Under the pieces are notes generated by a model that saw only the letters and a list, made by a program, of their open reading frames with translations, did not search any database and was not told the origin of the DNA. A program made the translations under genes and the position numbers. Positions 1 through 12,566 of a stretch of DNA of 64,000 nt are shown here, piece after piece; the first letter of the stretch is position 1; the number at the start of each line of letters is the position of its first letter. The stretch comes from Spongospora subterranea f. sp. subterranea (Eukaryota > Endomyxa: Phytomyxea > Phytomyxea > Plasmodiophorida). Where the stretch lies: NCBI GenBank assembly GCA_049724395.1, contig JAUGWO010000007.1, positions 62,001-126,000 of the forward strand, in the 5' to 3' direction.

Positions 1-1571
1 GCTGATGGCTGTGAACGATGAAGTTCAAGAATGTGCTGCAGACCAAATAACATCTTTTTGTCCAAGTTCTGCCTCTGACATTAAGCCGCTCGTGAGGTCG
101 TCAACAAAGGCGTCGTCAAGGAGCACTTCCGAGCCGCTACTCACTACTTTGGTACTTGCACCGACAATTCCTCTGGCACTTGTACTTATTCAATTCTAAA
201 TATAGCTTTCAAAAGGGAACCAGGCGTCGCATATTGTTTGTAGCGACAACCATACTTCATCTGTCACTAGCGCCGATGCAGATCCGGCAACCTCACTCGG
301 ACCAGGCAATGTCTCCACCGAAGAGCTGTTCGATTTACATCATCAGCAAGTCAGCGCTTGCAATGCGATCGACAACAGTGCTAAATTGTGATTTAGTTTG
401 AACATTTACAGCGCCAAGTAGCGTCGCTACGAGAATCTCTGCGCTCAAAACACCCCTCGTATTTTGTTACTGTTGCTACGAATACGGATAACGATGAGAT
501 GAATCATTTGCCGGATGCTGGCACCCAAGTCGAATGTATCAACGACTCAAAAACGACATATTCATCACAAAACTCTGAAAATTCGTCCAGTTTAGTTGCT
601 CCTCCAGGGCGTTTTAGTGACGTTGGTAGGTATGCATTTTTCAGTTTTCAGCCCTTAGTAATGATTTGATTAGGAAAGGAATACGAAACAGAGAGAGCAT
701 CGGACATCAGTTGCAAAAACAATCCGGAATCCGAACTCTCTGCTGTAACACCCATCAACCAGAATTCTTCTTCGGAGGCGTGCACCGGAATTTCTGTGGA
801 AGAGGTTCTTCAAATTTCTGCTGAAGCATGTAGCACAGAGATCAAACCGAATGTTTTTTCGTGCATGAGTTTTCACGATGTATCTCAATCTGATGGTGAT
901 GGCATCGACATGCCAAGGCCAGAAAATCAGGATCACTCACTCTCTGAAACTTCTGTGCAGTTTTCGAATGAACCACAATTTGGAGATCGCGACGAGGTTT
1001 CTGCAGCTTTTGACGTGAGTGAGATCACGAGGAAACCGGTGATGACTCCTGATCAAGTGCTAAGTCAACGCCGCGAAGAAACTCGCAGTGTTTCTTCACG
1101 ACGATCAATTACCTCTGATATTTGCAGTGGAAGTTCGTCAAATACTTCTGCAGGTGCAAGCCGCAACGAATATGTTCCCAATGATTCATCACATCAGGGC
1201 TTTTCACTCAAAGATTCAAATTTTTTATCGGGCGCTGGCTTCCCAAAAAGTTCGTTTGCTGTGTGTTTTCACGTTATACTGACATACTGAATTTTCATAA
1301 TTACAGCATCTCTCTCACCTCGATCAAATTGCCAATTTGATCAGGATAGCTACATTCCGAGAATTGAATTTGTTTCTTATGCTGATTCATCAGATGAGGT
1401 AGGAGAATGTCTTCTGTGTTTCTCAGCAAAAGTTAATCCCGCCCTTAGGATGATGAAATCACTCGCAAATATTTGGGATCATGCATAGATGAACCAACTG
1501 CCAGCGAAAATGACGAAGATTTCAGAGAGCTCAGATTGTCAGAAGTCCTCTGTCACGATACAAATACATAA
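1..1571 (+). CDS. Serine-rich protein, 3' part, function unknown
   Basis: The gene enters from the left edge and is read through at least five exons. Plausible introns are at about 155-208 (GTACTT..ATAG), 353-414 (GTCAGC..ACAG), about 625-674, 1250-1306 and 1400-1448. The product is rich in Ser, Glu and Asp, with a possible short helical segment (RQVASLRESLRSK, after nt 415), and shows no domain I recognise. The last exon can be read in two frames depending on the splice site used near 1250; one ends at 1488 and the other, which keeps the acidic Ser-rich character, at 1571. I prefer the second. The stop lies only 22 bases from the convergent stop of the zinc transporter. The N-terminus and start are outside the window. 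Confidence 0.55.
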
Positions 1572-1593
1572 GTATATTATACATTTATATGTT

Positions 1594-3022
1594 TTATTCA
1601 AGCATTCCGACAAACGCCATCAACGCAATTCCGGTCAACATCGCGGCCATTTGTTTGATCGATTGAGCTACAGTATCTTTTTTCAAAAGCTCTGGGATGA
1701 TGGTGGTCATTGCAATGTAAAGGAATCCCCCGGCTGTCAAAGGCAATATCTAAACATGAACTTAATCACTGGTGAAATGAAGAAATCAATAGTTTACCCA
1801 AGTTGTACTTGCAGTAGTGCCTTCTGACAATAGACCAATTATTGTCCCTATCAAAGCACCTGTAGCTGTCCAAACCTGCAGCATAATCGCTTTCTTCCTG
1901 GACATTCCTGCTTGAATTAGAATGGCGAAATCACCAATTTCATGCGGAATTTCATGGAAAAGGATGGCAACGACCGTTAAAAAGCCAAGACGCGAGTCCG
2001 CAAGAAAGGATGCTCCAATTGCAAGCCCTGGAAAAATTGAGACCCTTTCTACTCCAACAATTTGTTTGGAGACTTTACCATCAGTAAAATTATGAGCGAA
2101 ATCAGCAGCAAGATTAAGGTAGGCGGCTACAGCAAAATTATTATCGTTGTTTTTACCCTGTGAACTTCTATGTAGCTCAGTTTCGGATTGCTCAGATTTG
2201 GTTTCGAATGGCACAGAAGCTGGTTTTTTAGAATTCTTTCTTGCGCGAAGGGTATCTGGGACAGGAGCAATCGGAGCCGACAAACCTGGCGGAATTGTTG
2301 TTGCTTCGCTGTGAGAATGACCATGAGAATTCTCCGAAGCAAGGCAGAGTATCGATTTTTCGATGACTAAAAAGATAATAATTCCTGCAACTACCCATTG
2401 GCCTGATGAGCCATGGCTATGTTGCTCCTCATTATTATGGACATCATCGTCATGCGAATGGGCTGAATGCGGCAACAAATGAAGAAAAACATCCCCGAGC
2501 AGACCCCCAGCAGCAAATGCCAATAAAACCTTCAGATGTTTCTGCCCGGTGGAGGTTAGAGACGTTTCTAAAGGTATAAAATATATAAGCACAACAGGGG
2601 CAAGCCCAATCAGCACCGTTGAGCATAGAGCCTTAAGCCAAACATCATATGTGGATTCTGTCGCGGGTGCAAAAACCCCAAAACCTTGATTATGTTCAAA
2701 GTCGGGATTTCTGGGGATACCTGTTCCACATAATAAGTGTAAATCGCACAGAGCCAATTTAGACGGGACGTAATTTACCGTCATGAGTTTTTTGTGTGAA
2801 CTCTGAATTCCGTTGAAAATGTTTATGGTGAACGGCGCCATGTTGATGTACACCAGAACCATGCCAGTCAGCGACGCTGTGCTTATGGTGAGAATGACCA
2901 TGTGAACCCCCATGTGAATGTCCATGTGGATGTCCTTGGACAATACTAGTTGCCAGAACCAGAATAATCAGCTTGTGAAGTAAGGATACCCCATGCAGCA
3001 ATGGCAAGTCGAGACGCGCCAT
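1594..3022 (-). CDS. ZIP-family zinc transporter, SLC39A7/KE4 (ZIP7) type
   Basis: Multi-pass transporter that in this subfamily moves zinc out of the ER/Golgi lumen into the cytosol. The first exon gives a signal-like hydrophobic N-terminus followed by a His-rich segment (HPHGHSHGGSHGHSHH). The rest carries several membrane spans, a second His-rich loop, and the two family metal-site motifs: HNFTDG (near nt 2080) and HEIPHEIGDFAIL (near nt 1940). An intron (CATGACG|GTAAAT.. to ..AACAG) joins exon 1. A 51-nt intron between HNFTDG and LAIGASF is in frame, so simple translation keeps it as an insert. A last intron at about 1790 leads to a conserved C-terminus containing TAGGFLYIA and ending at 1594. 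The mature length of about 450 residues is normal for ZIP7. Subfamily assignment is firm; the compartment is inferred from the family. Confidence 0.92.
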
Positions 3023-3284
3023 TATATTACAGTATGATGTTATGAATAAACGAAGGCCGTTTACATTACTCTACTGTACTGTATGTGCAATGAACCGGTG
3101 AATACTGTGAGTCTGTCAGTATCTACAGGGGCATATGTGTGTCATAAATCATGGGCCTGGACCCGACCCTACGGTAGGATTCTGGCACCAGGGATCTCTC
3201 CATCTTGCTGGTCAATCAACCCCGCGACCTATTCAAGCAAAACCCTCGAAACACGTTGTATATACACATAAAAATATTTGGTAT

Positions 3285-4766
3285 TCATTGGTTTTGCCTC
3301 TGAATTGCTTTCAGTGCTGCCAGTTCACGCTCAACTTCAACTCTCCGTTGGCGCTCTTCCTTCAGTTGCTTCTCTAGTTTTGTGATAATGTCGGTATTTG
3401 AGTCTCCGGACATAGGGTCTCGTCTAGACAAAGAAGCAGTTCGTTTCTGGAACATACCCGAGATACGTGTGGAGATTCCTTTGCGAGAAACAGATTGGCT
3501 CCTGAACGCGCCCGGTGCTGTGCTGAGCGACACGCTTTCTTTCAAATCTACAATCTGAGGAATAGCTGATGAGGCATGCATAGCGATATGTCTGGCTCTG
3601 CTTGCGCGAATTGAATCACTCTCGGAAATCCATCTGGACTGCGGAGGGCTTGGAAGTTCTTGCATTTCTTGCGTACTTGATCGCGAAATTAGTTCATTTT
3701 GTGACGCAATTCTAAACCCATACTTAGGTGCGCGTATATGTTGTCCGGTAAATAAACTGTAGATATCGTCCCCTGCGATTTCCCCATCAGTATCACCGCT
3801 ACATTGTGGAACTGCAAGTCCAGGTTTGAGAAAAATCGATTCCAGATTCCACTTGATATTCAGCATAAGAATGTTAACAGATTTCGCCTGATACCTCGAT
3901 TTGATATTCGCGTCTCCTATGGATTCCACAATGTAGTTGACACCAGCTTGAAACGTCGAATGGCCTTGCGAATGTTTCATCGATGTTACGGCTCGTACTG
4001 TGGCACACTCACAGAGCAATAATATTTCGGAAGGACCCAGCAGCCGGATTTGAGCTTCGTATCGTAACGTAATTCGGCGAGAAATGTTTTCCGAAAAATC
4101 CAAAATCCAGCACGCGTTGTCAGGAGTTCCTTCAGCAATAGAAGTTATGTAGTTTTTTACAGCTGAGGGCAAAATATGACTGTGAGAAACTTCATTTGTT
4201 CTCATCGCGAAAGAATTGCGGCCAAGTACACATGCCAGAATCAGGTCGCACAAATTCAGCTGAAAACCACGATAGAAACTGAAAAGGGAGACATTTTCGT
4301 GCAGATAATGCTTTGCATCAAGGCTACGATGCTTTTGAAAGACATCTTCGCAAACTTGAACTTTCACCTCTTCATATTCATGCCCCAGTGAAGCCCGATC
4401 GGCACAAAGTCGATCCATCTTACCAATAATTCCCGCAATCTCTGAAGAAACAACATTGAGCTCAGTCAGCAACGTCTCTCTGATGCTGGGAATCGACAAC
4501 AGAGTTGTCAACGAATTTGTTGCCCAGATCGGCGTCTGCAAGATCATGAACTTATATTGGTCTTCTAGTTTGTTAGAGATTGCCAATATATCTTCAACTC
4601 TTGAAAGCGATAACTTCTCATCAAACACCTTCATTGATTGGCGAATAGTTAATTGCATTGCATCAATATTAGCCTTAAAAGAAACCAAAGATGTTTGCTG
4701 CACTGGGCTTGCAATATGAGCAGTTGGCTTTGACCCAGGCGAACGAGCATCTACACTATGCTGCAT
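3285..4766 (-). CDS. Unknown 493-aa protein with C-terminal coiled coil
   Basis: A single uninterrupted frame of 493 codons that I do not recognise. The N-terminal third is predicted-helical (segments such as MKVFDEKLSLSRVEDILAIS). The middle is mixed and possibly globular, with the aromatic stretch LHENVSLFSFYRGFQLNLCD. A Ser/Arg-rich linker follows. The last 35 residues form a charged heptad-like coiled coil (TDIITKLEKQLKEERQRR). It lies directly downstream, on the same strand, of the EH-LRR gene. Upstream of the ATG at 4766 there is a TGA, then an open stretch at about 4800-4930 that could be an exon linking the two genes, so the start is provisional. Alternatives are an independent gene or the C-terminal half of the EH-LRR protein. 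Confidence 0.6.
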   Translation of the reverse strand: MQHSVDARSPGSKPTAHIASPVQQTSLVSFKANIDAMQLTIRQSMKVFDEKLSLSRVEDILAISNKLEDQYKFMILQTPIWATNSLTTLLSIPSIRETLLTELNVVSSEIAGIIGKMDRLCADRASLGHEYEEVKVQVCEDVFQKHRSLDAKHYLHENVSLFSFYRGFQLNLCDLILACVLGRNSFAMRTNEVSHSHILPSAVKNYITSIAEGTPDNACWILDFSENISRRITLRYEAQIRLLGPSEILLLCECATVRAVTSMKHSQGHSTFQAGVNYIVESIGDANIKSRYQAKSVNILMLNIKWNLESIFLKPGLAVPQCSGDTDGEIAGDDIYSLFTGQHIRAPKYGFRIASQNELISRSSTQEMQELPSPPQSRWISESDSIRASRARHIAMHASSAIPQIVDLKESVSLSTAPGAFRSQSVSRKGISTRISGMFQKRTASLSRRDPMSGDSNTDIITKLEKQLKEERQRRVEVERELAALKAIQRQNQ

Positions 4767-4965
4767 TACAAAGTGCGACGAGTTACAGCCAATTCAGTGG
4801 AAAATATACCTAAATCTTTCCAGGGACAGGCGTCGGTTTGTTGTTGCATACTCTTTAATTTGTCCGAACCCTGGAGTTTGAGTCTCTTGCGAAACCTTTA
4901 TCTCGCCTATAAATGGATTGGCTCGTCCTGCCTAATGATCAAATTAGAAGCTTTTTTGTAAATAG

Positions 4966-6392
4966 TCATGCCTCGCTAACATTCAAAAGGCTAGACACTG
5001 TTGATGGAGAAAAATTATTCTGAAGCAAGTAGATCTCACGAAGATTTGAAGTTGTCGTAAGAACCGGAATTAGGGCCGCTGCTTCCACGTCGCCCATATT
5101 GGTCCCATTAAGACTCAACGACCGGAGTGTATTGTTGCTATTGAGTGCAGCGAAAAAAACCGAATACGCGCCAGCAAGAAATTCGCTATTGTCCATGGAC
5201 AATTCTAACAATCCCCTAAACCAAAACGAGTTATAAACCATTCGTTACTTGCAATTTGAGCATTATACGTATTCTGGATCAGCATTTTCGACAAAGCAGC
5301 TACAGCATGGGTCCCCAACTGCATACTTTGCAACTTCAGACTTGTTACATGTCGATTATCGTTTCGAAATAGCTGCTTCGCAATAAATAGTGCCTGTTCC
5401 AAAGAAAATAAGCTATGATTCATATTTCGGGATTTATATTACCTCTTCGTCAGTAAGGCGGCCATTGCTGAATTCCCATGCGGTTGATTTTGATGCCAGA
5501 AAATCATTCGTTCTGTCAATATTCTGACCATATATGTATCAATGGAAGTGACCCTCAGCAGCTGCATAGTTTTTACCGTCAGTATCTGATTCATGATCGC
5601 TAGCCGGGGTGATACTGCTGATTGCACCAATTTAGCTGGCAGAATTTTTGGAATTGCTGTCAACTTCAATTTTACTAACTTCGCCAAATGCATTGCTATC
5701 ACAAATTGATCTTCATTCAGTCTATACATTACGATTAATGGACCAATGTGGCTCGGAAAGTGTTGTTTACGATTGGTTGCGGTCGAGGTCAGCCACCGTA
5801 AAAATAGAGACAAGAGTCTCTTGTGGAAGGTTGCACCCGCCCATGGATGCAGCGGCATCCATGAACGACATTTCATAGGCGCTGCATACGGTCTTGAAGA
5901 ACTGGGAATATCCCTGTCTATCCGACGCTAAGACAGTCCACATTGCGTCTTCAGGATCAGCAATTCCGATCATCGGCGTCGCTACGTCCGTAATTCCAGT
6001 GAAGCGAGGCAGTGGTACGTCTAATTCAATTTAGAAAAAACTATCGAAAGCCACACTTGCGCCTACTTGTTGTTGTATTCTGGACGATTTCTGGCGACGG
6101 AAAAATGCCTCCTTGAGCAATTGCAATCATTCGCAGAGCAATAAAAAACCGATCACGCTGAACGATACCATTGTCCACCACCAAGGAAAACCTCCAAATC
6201 TGGGATTAGATCTTAGTCGAATGCCTTACAGAATTTTATGTCAGGAGATACGTAGGCCAGTGTTTCACGGGGAAGGTCTGTCCGGGTGAACAGTTCGACC
6301 ACCGCTCGGGCCTGATCTGGTGCAACTGTTAACCGGGCAAAAAGGTTGCCATAAAACTGAGTTTCGGCAGTTGCCAGATTGAGCAAGGACAT
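4966..6392 (-). CDS. EH-EH-LRR protein (Eps15-homology domains plus leucine-rich repeats)
   Basis: EH domains bind Asn-Pro-Phe peptides in endocytic adaptors. The first EH domain is built from exons at 6392-6200 (ETQFYGNLFARL, LPRETLAY) and 6190-6065 (RDRFFIALRMIAIAQGG). After a PLPRF linker the second EH follows (nt 5990-5640): SQFFKTVCSAYEMSF, LPQETLVSIFTVADLD, LNEDQFVIAMHLAKL. An EF-hand-like exon (NGRLTDEEALFIAKQLF) then runs into ribonuclease-inhibitor-type repeats (TSLKLQSMQLG, LRSLSLNGTNMGDVEAAALI, LREIYLLQNN). Reading phases agree across the introns at about 5520-5573, 5390-5440 and 5215-5270. The tandem EH pair resembles the REPS/Eps15 group, but EH followed by LRR is not an architecture I know. 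The stop at 4966 may be replaced by splicing into downstream sequence. The start at 6392 is chosen because EH homology begins just after it. Confidence 0.72.
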
Positions 6393-6613
6393 GACCTTTG
6401 TGCCAGCTATTTCTAACAACGTTTTCACGAGCAAACACAATTCTGGGAAGGTGTACACTGGAATGAATCAGAAAATCTAGATAAATCCGTTCACTGAAAG
6501 CATATCGTTACACGAGGCAAGGTGGTTGATTTTCACCCCCCTTTTATCACAAATATAAATATATATAGGTATTGATATAGGTTTAACTTTGAATATATGG
6601 TGTGAAGCCTTCA

Positions 6614-9600
6614 TCACTCGACCTTGTCTTGCCTGTTCAGAAACACTTCCTGCTTGTCTATCTCCTGCTTGTAGGAATCCATAACGTATATGATGGTTGC
6701 AACAACCCAAAGGAAAAACGTGATGGCCGGGAAGATGGCAATTGACCTATAAAAAAAAACGTCAGATAGATAGCGTAGATGGGTGGCAGTAACAGACCTC
6801 GGCGCCCAGATTAAAAGTACAATGGCAAAGGTTGCCATTGCCACAGTAGTTAAAGAATAGAATTTTTGTGGCGCCAGAATGATCGGACCAATAAGAAATG
6901 TCCAGTTTGATAGGATGAAGAGGACGTAATCAACGAGATGGTACAAAGACCCAAATATGTTGATATGCGCGTGAGATGACCAGTGTGGGATACAGGCAGG
7001 CATTAAACCTGCAACGATTTAATAGCCATCAAGCCAAAATCGACATCATGCTACTTTACCAATATAGACGATCAACCATGAACAACGCAATACCCGAGGA
7101 ATTATTGGGTAACCCGATTCGATTTTGCCAATCCCATTAAAGAGAAATTGGATGAAAGCGGCGGTTACGATTATTACAGAATAGAGCAACGCAGAATGCA
7201 GGAAGTATACTGGCAATGTAATTGTGAATATGATTGCAACTAGACATAAAGAATGAGAATGATATGCCAATTGCGGCGTGTTAGCCAGCCTGGTACATAC
7301 GTGAGCGAATTTTAGCAAACTGATCGAGAGGAATGTGCGAAAGAACAGTAAGCGATAGGGCCGGATGCAACATTAAGTTCAGCAGCAAATCTGGAATTAA
7401 CGCTAAGTAATGCAAATTATGGATCTGATGTTTTATGGCAGACCTAAGCTGAAAATAACGGCTATGCATGTAGCCAGAATAGTCCACAGTGAATGGGAAG
7501 CAGGTAAAGGGATTGATGATCCAGGACCTCCTAATGTGAGAAGTAATGTCAACGAATAGCTATTACTGCGTTAACTAATAGTTACGGTTGGGAATTCGGT
7601 AATCAAGGGCGACAGGTAAAAGTACGGCAACAGCAGCACATATTATTACGAGTTCCTGGATATTGTCGAGGATAAGTGAATGCAAAGATTTCAATTTTCG
7701 AGGCTCCACAGGTTCTAATTTAGGTTAGGATAAACGTGAAGCGTAATCTGACACTTATTACTGATTTGAATGCAGATAAGAAAAAACACCATTGCAAGAA
7801 TAATTTGAGGCATCTGCAAATTCCGTCAGTAATAATTGTAAGGCAGATATAATTATGGCTCACAATTGCAAAATCATGAAACAGAGTAGAGAGAACTGAC
7901 GAAAGCCATTGAGGCTGAAGAACAATCTGCATACAACGTTGGCAGTGCAGATAAAGCATGGCGAGCAGAGCTTACCTTATATCGGCATTTGGGATCAAGA
8001 GAGAAAAACATATTTATTCGATTGGAAACTGTTGATGTCCTGTAAAACCGAACTGTCTAAGAGAAGCAAACTTTCGGCTCAAAAACAGACGTAGAATTTT
8101 CATGTGAAACAATGCTGTTAACTTTGGAGACTCGGTGAAAAACCATAGCTCCCTGACGGAACTCTGCGTTGTCTGATGTTAATAGGCCAAAAGCTGAAAT
8201 CTCGTTTTGACCTACACGACTTCAGTCAGAAAATAAAGCCAAAGGATGCACTTGATTTTACTTGAACACTCAAGCGACTCTATTAGCACATCGAAGAACA
8301 AATCAGAGAGCAGCTGCGCTCCAAGAGATATCATGGCACCAGATGTTTCTTCAAACGTGTATTCTCCCCAATGACCTGGTTAGAGTCAGCAATATATTGC
8401 ACAGGTGCTCTTTATAAAACCTGGAATCGCGACAAAATTTTGGTAAAACGTTCCCCAGGCTTTGCAAGACGAATTCGTCACATTATCGCTCTGCAAGTTC
8501 AGCAATATGAATTCTCCATCTACATGAAGAAAATAAGAAGCATATGGATATGTTCTTAACAATTATACCAGAGAACTGAAGATCTTCGAAGACCGTGATT
8601 GACCGAAACTCGCCAATACTTGAATTGAACTCAAATGATTCAGAAAATAGAAGATCCTTTCGATATAAATTCAAAGGCAGTTACTGATATGCAAACATCA
8701 TTACTTCACAATATGTCGATGAGCAGATACTAATCGATTCTGCCTGAAGAGTTGAATATATCATGGTAGTTGCGGCCCAGGGCCTGACAAGACTTAATCA
8801 TTCATATGAAACTTGATTGACTAGGGACACACCAAGAGGGAAGTGGGATCTTCACCTGGCATGAACTGCCCTCAGAAAGTATTTCGAAATTCACTCGAGG
8901 CTGGAACTTGGATAAATCAGATGAACATTGAGCAAACTTCAGCGTAACCCACATACGCTGGAGTCATCGTAAGTCTTACTTAGTTGTGAGGCAAGAACCA
9001 TATTAACCGCCTCAAGCCATGGATAAGAAAACCTATTGCAACCATTTAAGTGACGATTTTTCTCGTAAAACAACAGAAACGACCTGGACTTTTCTCGTTG
9101 CGAAATGTCATTTCTCCTTTCTTTTCGTTGAATAGAAGAAGAGGCCTCAAGATCAATCAAGGCGATTACTGAGCTTGCGATAACCTCGACCAACTCAGAG
9201 CACCACACAAGTACCTAAAGCAATGCGTTGATAAAAATGACGATGATGACGCGTGAGAACTGACTTGATGCTCCACTGATACATCAACTGTAGGAATTTC
9301 AGAAGCAACTACTGAGATGGAATGTGGTCCATTGAATATTCCCGTTAAGTCAGACAGGCAGCTTTCGACAAGAAGGTCATTCATCCCTCCAGATACAGCT
9401 ACACAGAATAATGAATCTAAATCTGCAGAAATTTCAGCATCACAAACGAACTAAAATACGACAAAACGTCATCATACTCCCAGACTTCTGCAAAATCCAA
9501 AAACGCCGATGATTATCGTAAAAATCATGTAAAGCGAATTCTGTGGTCAATACGGGGGTCCTGATCGGATATGTAAGAACTTTGACATTGACAGTTTGGA

Positions 9601-10462
9601 AAAGTAAACTGCTTCGACCTGATAGGGCTTCCTAGAATATACATCGACGAAACCAGATCCGATGGGAAGCTAGGTTGAGTGAACATAGCAGTGGCAACAG
9701 TTCCTCCCATACTATGTCCAATCAATATAATCGAAATCTCCGACTGCAACAATTAAGTTGAAATTTGAGTATTCAATTAAGATCAGACGAACTCGGTGTA
9801 TATCAAGAGATTTCATTCGCATTTCTACAAGAGAAGAAATGGCATCTGACGCGTATTCAACCTGGGATTGCATCGAATATGCGGAAAGTGCTGAGAATTC
9901 TTCACCAAAATCAAACGTATAATGCTCAATGGCATCCGTCTGAAATTAAATCAGTACATGAGCGTGTTCGTATGTGAACACTCTACCAAAACCCCTTCAG
10001 GAATCTTCCTAATTATTCGAGAGGCGATTGATCGAATTTGCTTATAGCTGCCAACGTTGCCAGGGAAAAAAATGATCAACGTCAAAGAATTCACAATTCT
10101 GCTCTAAAAAAACAGGGTCAACATCCAGAACATAATCGATTGATATTGCATACAATGCTATAGCGGGCGAAACCGTCTGTATAGGCAAACAATCCATATT
10201 GCTTGGGAGGCAACGTGGTGAAGGATGAAGGAGGCAATAACATCCTAGCGTATCTTGGCTTAGAATATGACATTTGACACGACCCACTGTTAGATGACAT
10301 AAGCAGACAGGATAATACTACCAAACCAGCTGCGATTAGAATGCTTAAAATCGCCAGCAAGGTAGCCAACCTGCGAGAACCACATTTTTTAGAGTCCGGA
10401 AATGCATCAAAACCTCTTCCAGCCAAAGATAACTTTGACGAACTCGAGGAAATTTGGCTTGC
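6614..10462 (-). CDS. GPI inositol-deacylase (PGAP1/BST1 family)
   Basis: ER membrane lipase that removes the inositol acyl chain from GPI-anchored proteins before ER exit. In order the sequence shows a Ser-rich cytosolic N-terminus and one membrane span (LATLLAILSILIAAGLVVLS, nt ~10320-10370). A luminal alpha/beta-hydrolase domain follows, with SCQMSY, PGNVGSYKQIRSIASR (nt ~10060-10010) and the nucleophile elbow GHSMGG (nt ~9700-9720). The family segment with SISVVASEIPTVDVSVEHQ (nt ~9270-9330) comes next, and finally a C-terminal multi-span region (7960-6614). About a dozen introns interrupt it; phases were checked only in parts. The first coding exon shown begins after a TAG acceptor at 10462 and I could not place the ATG, so the true start is upstream, perhaps near 10500-10600. 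The encoded length of about 1000 residues fits the family. Confidence 0.85.
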
Positions 10463-10499
10463 CTACCTGCGTATATGCGAGATAAGCATAGTTATTTTG

Positions 10500-12150
10500 A
10501 TGTTAGGCGAAATATGATATGGATCGGTTCGTTTGAACCCTTCATCGCTAATGCAGAGAGGAACTTACCCGAGTCAAACCATGTACACTAATGATGAGGT
10601 AACGCAAGCGGTGGATTTGAACAACAGCGCAGCCGAGAACACCTCTGTTTGACAGATCCGCCACCAAGACCCTTATAGCGGAAACGCCTCAAATGCATCC
10701 GATGTGGCACTCTACAAATAAACCCAGGCTTGCATCGATATGGCCATGCGTGAAAATATGGGCACACCCTGTAATGGCTTTATTAGCCTGAATACTGACG
10801 TGGGTCCAAAACCCTTAGGACCCACGAGTCACTCCATTGGTCTTCCGACCCAATGCATATGATCAAATCGCATTGGGCTGTGTCCCTGCCAAAATCTCGT
10901 CGAGCCGAGCTCGAGAGCACAGGTTTTATATACGATTTAATAAACCACCTGCTGCTTCGCGTGGGGATTTTGCTACAGAGAACTGGGACATCCGTCAACT
11001 AAGATTATTGAGTTGAACCTATCGGATGTCTGGTAATGACAGCGATTGCCAATGTACTGTTTGTCTACTCTCAAATTGTGGCCTACGAATTATTTCGAAT
11101 AGATTTTTTGAAGCTTATCAAGGCGAATTATAAAAGCATAAGGCAAGAAAGGATCAGGTTTGATTCGACGACAGAAACAAGGGCGTATACGTTTGTTGGA
11201 TGGAACATCAGCCCGTCGAACAGCTCTCCAATTGAGATCAGTTGACGGACCATGGTTTAGGTGCAATAATGATCGTTGTGCAAGTTTGATGCGTTGACGG
11301 GGTGGTTGAACGATAGGGCATCAATCCAACACGATTCTGCAACAATAATGTGTTTATGCTCCAAAGACGACAAATTATGCAGGTTTAATTTTTTTGAGAA
11401 TTTGGCAAAAAAAAGTTTGACCTTACAACGTTTTATCTGCCATGACGAGAGCAGAACATGATTTGAATCCAATCTTTAAGAATTAGAAAATAAAGGGCAC
11501 CTTGATTGGACAATAAACATGGGCGCAAATGATTCTGTAGCTGTTCAAATTATTTCGGAGTAAGTTGAAATCGTGCAATCAAATCACTCGAGGCATGCGG
11601 AAATCTGCTGCAAACTTTGCACGAATTATCAGTAGTCCAAGCATGATACAAAAATGGAACTCCATTGATTCAAACCCATCCGTTTTCTGTAAAACCCTTC
11701 TCCGACTTCTGAACCAGATAACACGAACGCCACCGCACCAAATGATATTTTGATATTAGCCGCCCACACGAGTTTTCATCTTAATTGTTATGACAGAAAT
11801 AAACCTTATTTGTTACTTTCGCTGATGTACATCATTTTATAGTATATGCTTCATGACATCCCTCAGCTTCAGATGGATTCCATGAGATTATATATTTGCC
11901 CTTGTTTAATGAAAATCCATTCGAGTACAATTTTCTGTCTGCTTACACGTTCAATTTTAAATTATCAATCAGCACTGTGCAGTTAATGCCAAAACGGTTT
12001 CGCGTCAACATCATGCTATATAATATTCGGCGAACTAATTCAGGAAATTATGATTTGTTACCGAACAAACGGTTGGAAATTATCGTCCAAGAGTGCTGGT
12101 TGTCGATCCTAGCTCAATTCTTGAGTGTGCGTGTTATCAGACACGTGGCT
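10500..12150. other. Unassigned stretch between PGAP1 and the F-BAR region
   Basis: About 1.6 kb with only short open frames (for example 10783-10998 minus and 11036-11245 plus) that show no domain or consistent splicing that I can defend. It should contain the 5' end and promoter of the PGAP1-type gene on the minus strand. An 8-bp perfect hairpin with a 10-nt loop occurs at about 10800-10827. No repeat family or RNA gene is visible. Confidence 0.4.
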
Positions 12151-12156
12151 TTATTT

Positions 12157-12487
12157 ACTTTCAGCTCATGCTGGTGAATAATTCGGCGTGATCCTCGCCC
12201 CACAGGGAGCCGCGATAGAATCGCCAGTAAATGAAAGGTAGTGCAAGGAGTTGAGAGTGTGGGCTCCTTTCGATTATGATTCTCAAAATCAGCAGCACTT
12301 GTGTCTGTATCATGCAGGTTTGATATCTCAGGGGCGCGAAACTCTTTGGATGAACCACTGCCCAAGTAATTGCATTTTTCCTAAAGAAATTACAATCTGG
12401 TTGGTTCATGCTGATGCTTTCGGTGCTATTGGCAAGATAACAGTGGTCAATCAATGAACCGAGTGGCATTTTTTGAGAAAAATTCAA
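12157..12487 (-). CDS. Possible small protein, unrecognised
   Basis: An open frame whose C-terminal end reads like a short membrane-anchored protein (hydrophobic LLALPFIYW, then RFYRGSLWGEDHAELF). A second overlapping frame across 12114-12365 is also open, and a TTTAG acceptor sits at about 12382, so the exon structure is unclear. It lies 80 bases downstream of the F-BAR gene on the same strand. The end resembles small mitochondrial inner-membrane proteins in style only; I make no functional claim. Confidence 0.3.
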
Positions 12488-12566
12488 TGCATTTCAGTAG
12501 GTGCAATTGTCCCCCCTCAATGTTAAACGTGGATACAGAACTGTATTAGGATTGGGTTTGTGATAG

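Noticed and set aside
10590-10680. Possible tRNA on the minus strand (TTCAAATCC box B-like)
   Set aside because: The T stem and acceptor stem do not pair and no A box or terminator fits.
10800-10827. Hairpin GTGGGTCC..GGACCCAC
   Set aside because: Only 8 bp with a 10-base loop, outside any gene; expected by chance in 64 kb.
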